Shown here: positions 63,299 through 64,000 of the stretch, piece after piece
How positions within the stretch are numbered: the stretch's first letter is position 1
Layout of the letters: every line of letters starts with the position of its first letter
Source of the DNA: Oceanisphaera profunda
GTDB lineage: Bacteria; Pseudomonadota; Gammaproteobacteria; Enterobacterales; Aeromonadaceae
Reading direction: 5' to 3'
Length of the DNA: 64,000 bases
Assembly (NCBI RefSeq): GCF_002157895.1
Contig: NZ_CP021377.1
Coordinates: 124,001-188,000, forward strand
Position numbers and translations under genes: made by a program
Notes under the pieces: model-generated
Seen by the model: only the letters and a program-made list of their open reading frames with translations
Database searches by the model: none
Told to the model about the DNA's origin: nothing

Positions 63299-64000
63299 AT
63301 GAGTGACTTGGAAGCTAATCAAAATAAGGCCGCTGAAAAGCAAGCTCAGGAAGCCGCAGAGGAACAAGAAGCACGGGTCAGAACCCAAGAACGCGAGTCC
63401 CGAGAACGAACACCTACCTCCAGCGAAAAGTCATTAACGCGCAAAGAGCGGGCTACGGTGGCTGAACATGGGCATTTATCGGCGTTAACGGTGTACTCCA
63501 TCATACTGCGCGAGGGCGAGTCTGAGCTGCAACGGCCAAAAGCATCACTGTGGTGGTCCGGCGTGGCCGCGGGAATTGGGATATCCACCTCGGTTATTGC
63601 TGAGGGCGTGATCCGCTCCAATCTAGGCTCCGATCATCCCTATCTGACCTTAATTGAAAGCCTAGGCTACACATTCGGGTTTGTGTTGGTAATACTCTGC
63701 CGACTGCAACTGTTCACCGAAAACACCATCACTGTCATATTACCGGTGCTGGCTGCTCCCACACGCAACCGCTTCTATTGTGTAGCACGCCTGTGGGGGA
63801 TTGTATTGTTAGCTAATTTTATTGGCACTTTTTTAACCGCCGCCATCGGTGTTCACGGCGGTATTTTTTCGGCCGATATTTTAGCGGCGATTCTAGAGAT
63901 TTCGCATCATGTGGCAAGCTTTACCCCAACCGAGGCTTTTTTACGGGCCATTCCCTCGGGCTTTTTTATTGCCGCTTTAGTGTGGATGCTGCCTTCAGCG
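63299..64000 (+). CDS. yfdC: YfdC-like formate/nitrite transporter-family protein (3' partial)
   Basis: ATG at 63299 follows CTAAGGATAG and the frame is open for 234 codons to the window edge, so the gene is cut off. An N-terminal charged cytosolic tail of about 80 residues (MSDLEANQNKAAEKQAQEAA) precedes membrane helices. The FNT/YfdC features are ASLWWSGVAAGIGISTSVIA, LGYTFGFVLVILCRLQLFTE and TENTITVILPVL. E. coli YfdC is the closest remembered match. The transported anion is not known. Confidence 0.88.
   Translation, partial: MSDLEANQNKAAEKQAQEAAEEQEARVRTQERESRERTPTSSEKSLTRKERATVAEHGHLSALTVYSIILREGESELQRPKASLWWSGVAAGIGISTSVIAEGVIRSNLGSDHPYLTLIESLGYTFGFVLVILCRLQLFTENTITVILPVLAAPTRNRFYCVARLWGIVLLANFIGTFLTAAIGVHGGIFSADILAAILEISHHVASFTPTEAFLRAIPSGFFIAALVWMLPSA

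Noticed and set aside
1-64000. tRNA, rRNA or phage attachment sites
   Set aside because: No cloverleaf-like sequence, CCA end, rRNA segment or integrase was recognised by eye on either strand.

Overview
The window reads as chromosomal DNA of a marine or halotolerant gammaproteobacterium. The best guess from gene families and order is an Aeromonadales relative such as Oceanisphaera, Oceanimonas or Zobellella; this is inference from remembered families, not a database result. Supporting points are the ectoine cluster ectA-ectB-ectC-ask, the enterobacterial-like genes ybiT, cysQ, ybjN, hrpA, ybjD, sbcB, cdd, maoP and yfdC, and the conserved order apt-dnaX-ybaB-recR. No rRNA, tRNA, CRISPR array, prophage or plasmid backbone was seen.

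Layout. 1-4.1 kb: the end of a Kef-type cation/proton antiporter, then a SulP anion transporter with two tandem universal stress proteins. 4.8-9.1 kb: ABC-F ATPase YbiT, CysQ, a third tandem Usp and YbjN. 9.1-10.4 kb: a gene-free stretch rich in inverted repeats. 10.4-13.7 kb: a 2OG-Fe(II) oxygenase and an 836-residue CBS-PAS-GGDEF-EAL protein. 13.9-19.3 kb: MscS channel coupled to a frameshifted ATPase-like gene, DUF1294, a TraF-like outer-membrane protein, DUF3565, DUF3087 and a NYN-domain protein. 19.3-30 kb: a MITE, rplY, hrpA, a small promoter-ORF-terminator unit, a glycine-zipper lipoprotein, an MFS transporter, a membrane protein, ybjD and ppiC. 30.1-34.2 kb: the ectoine operon, divergent from a cold-shock gene. 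34.8-41 kb: a TPR membrane protein, maoP, sbcB, an LrgA/LrgB pair, cdd, a heptamer array and recR (frameshifted as read). 41.2-45 kb: ybaB, dnaX, apt. 45.3-54.4 kb: small envelope genes, a frameshifted EEP-family phosphodiesterase, a 3'-5' exonuclease, a delta-class carbonic anhydrase, an RluA-type pseudouridine synthase, a SEC-C protein, a GNAT-nitrilase fusion, a CMD-family protein and a DJ-1/PfpI protein. 54.4-55.6 kb: a second MITE and an IS5-family insertion sequence side by side. 55.6-64 kb: an acetyltransferase, FKBP, a diguanylate cyclase, cardiolipin synthase, a GntP permease, an M23 peptidase and the start of a YfdC-type transporter.

How the genes work together. Much of the window concerns osmotic and envelope stress: ectoine synthesis with a dedicated aspartokinase, MscS, cardiolipin synthase, SulP with Usp proteins, and LrgAB. 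A second theme is nucleic-acid upkeep: recR, dnaX, ybaB, sbcB, hrpA, ybjD. Two cyclic-di-GMP proteins are present. I did not find a clear new multi-gene system. The most unusual items are small: a complete sigma70-promoter/27-codon ORF/terminator unit near 25.0 kb, a MITE family with TA duplications and an IS placed exactly at one MITE's flank, two 7-bp tandem arrays with decayed relatives, a dnaX -1 frameshift signal, and two 17-codon mini-ORFs with strong ribosome-binding sites. Three genes are each broken by a single missing base in a G/C run, which more likely reflects sequence error than three true pseudogenes.
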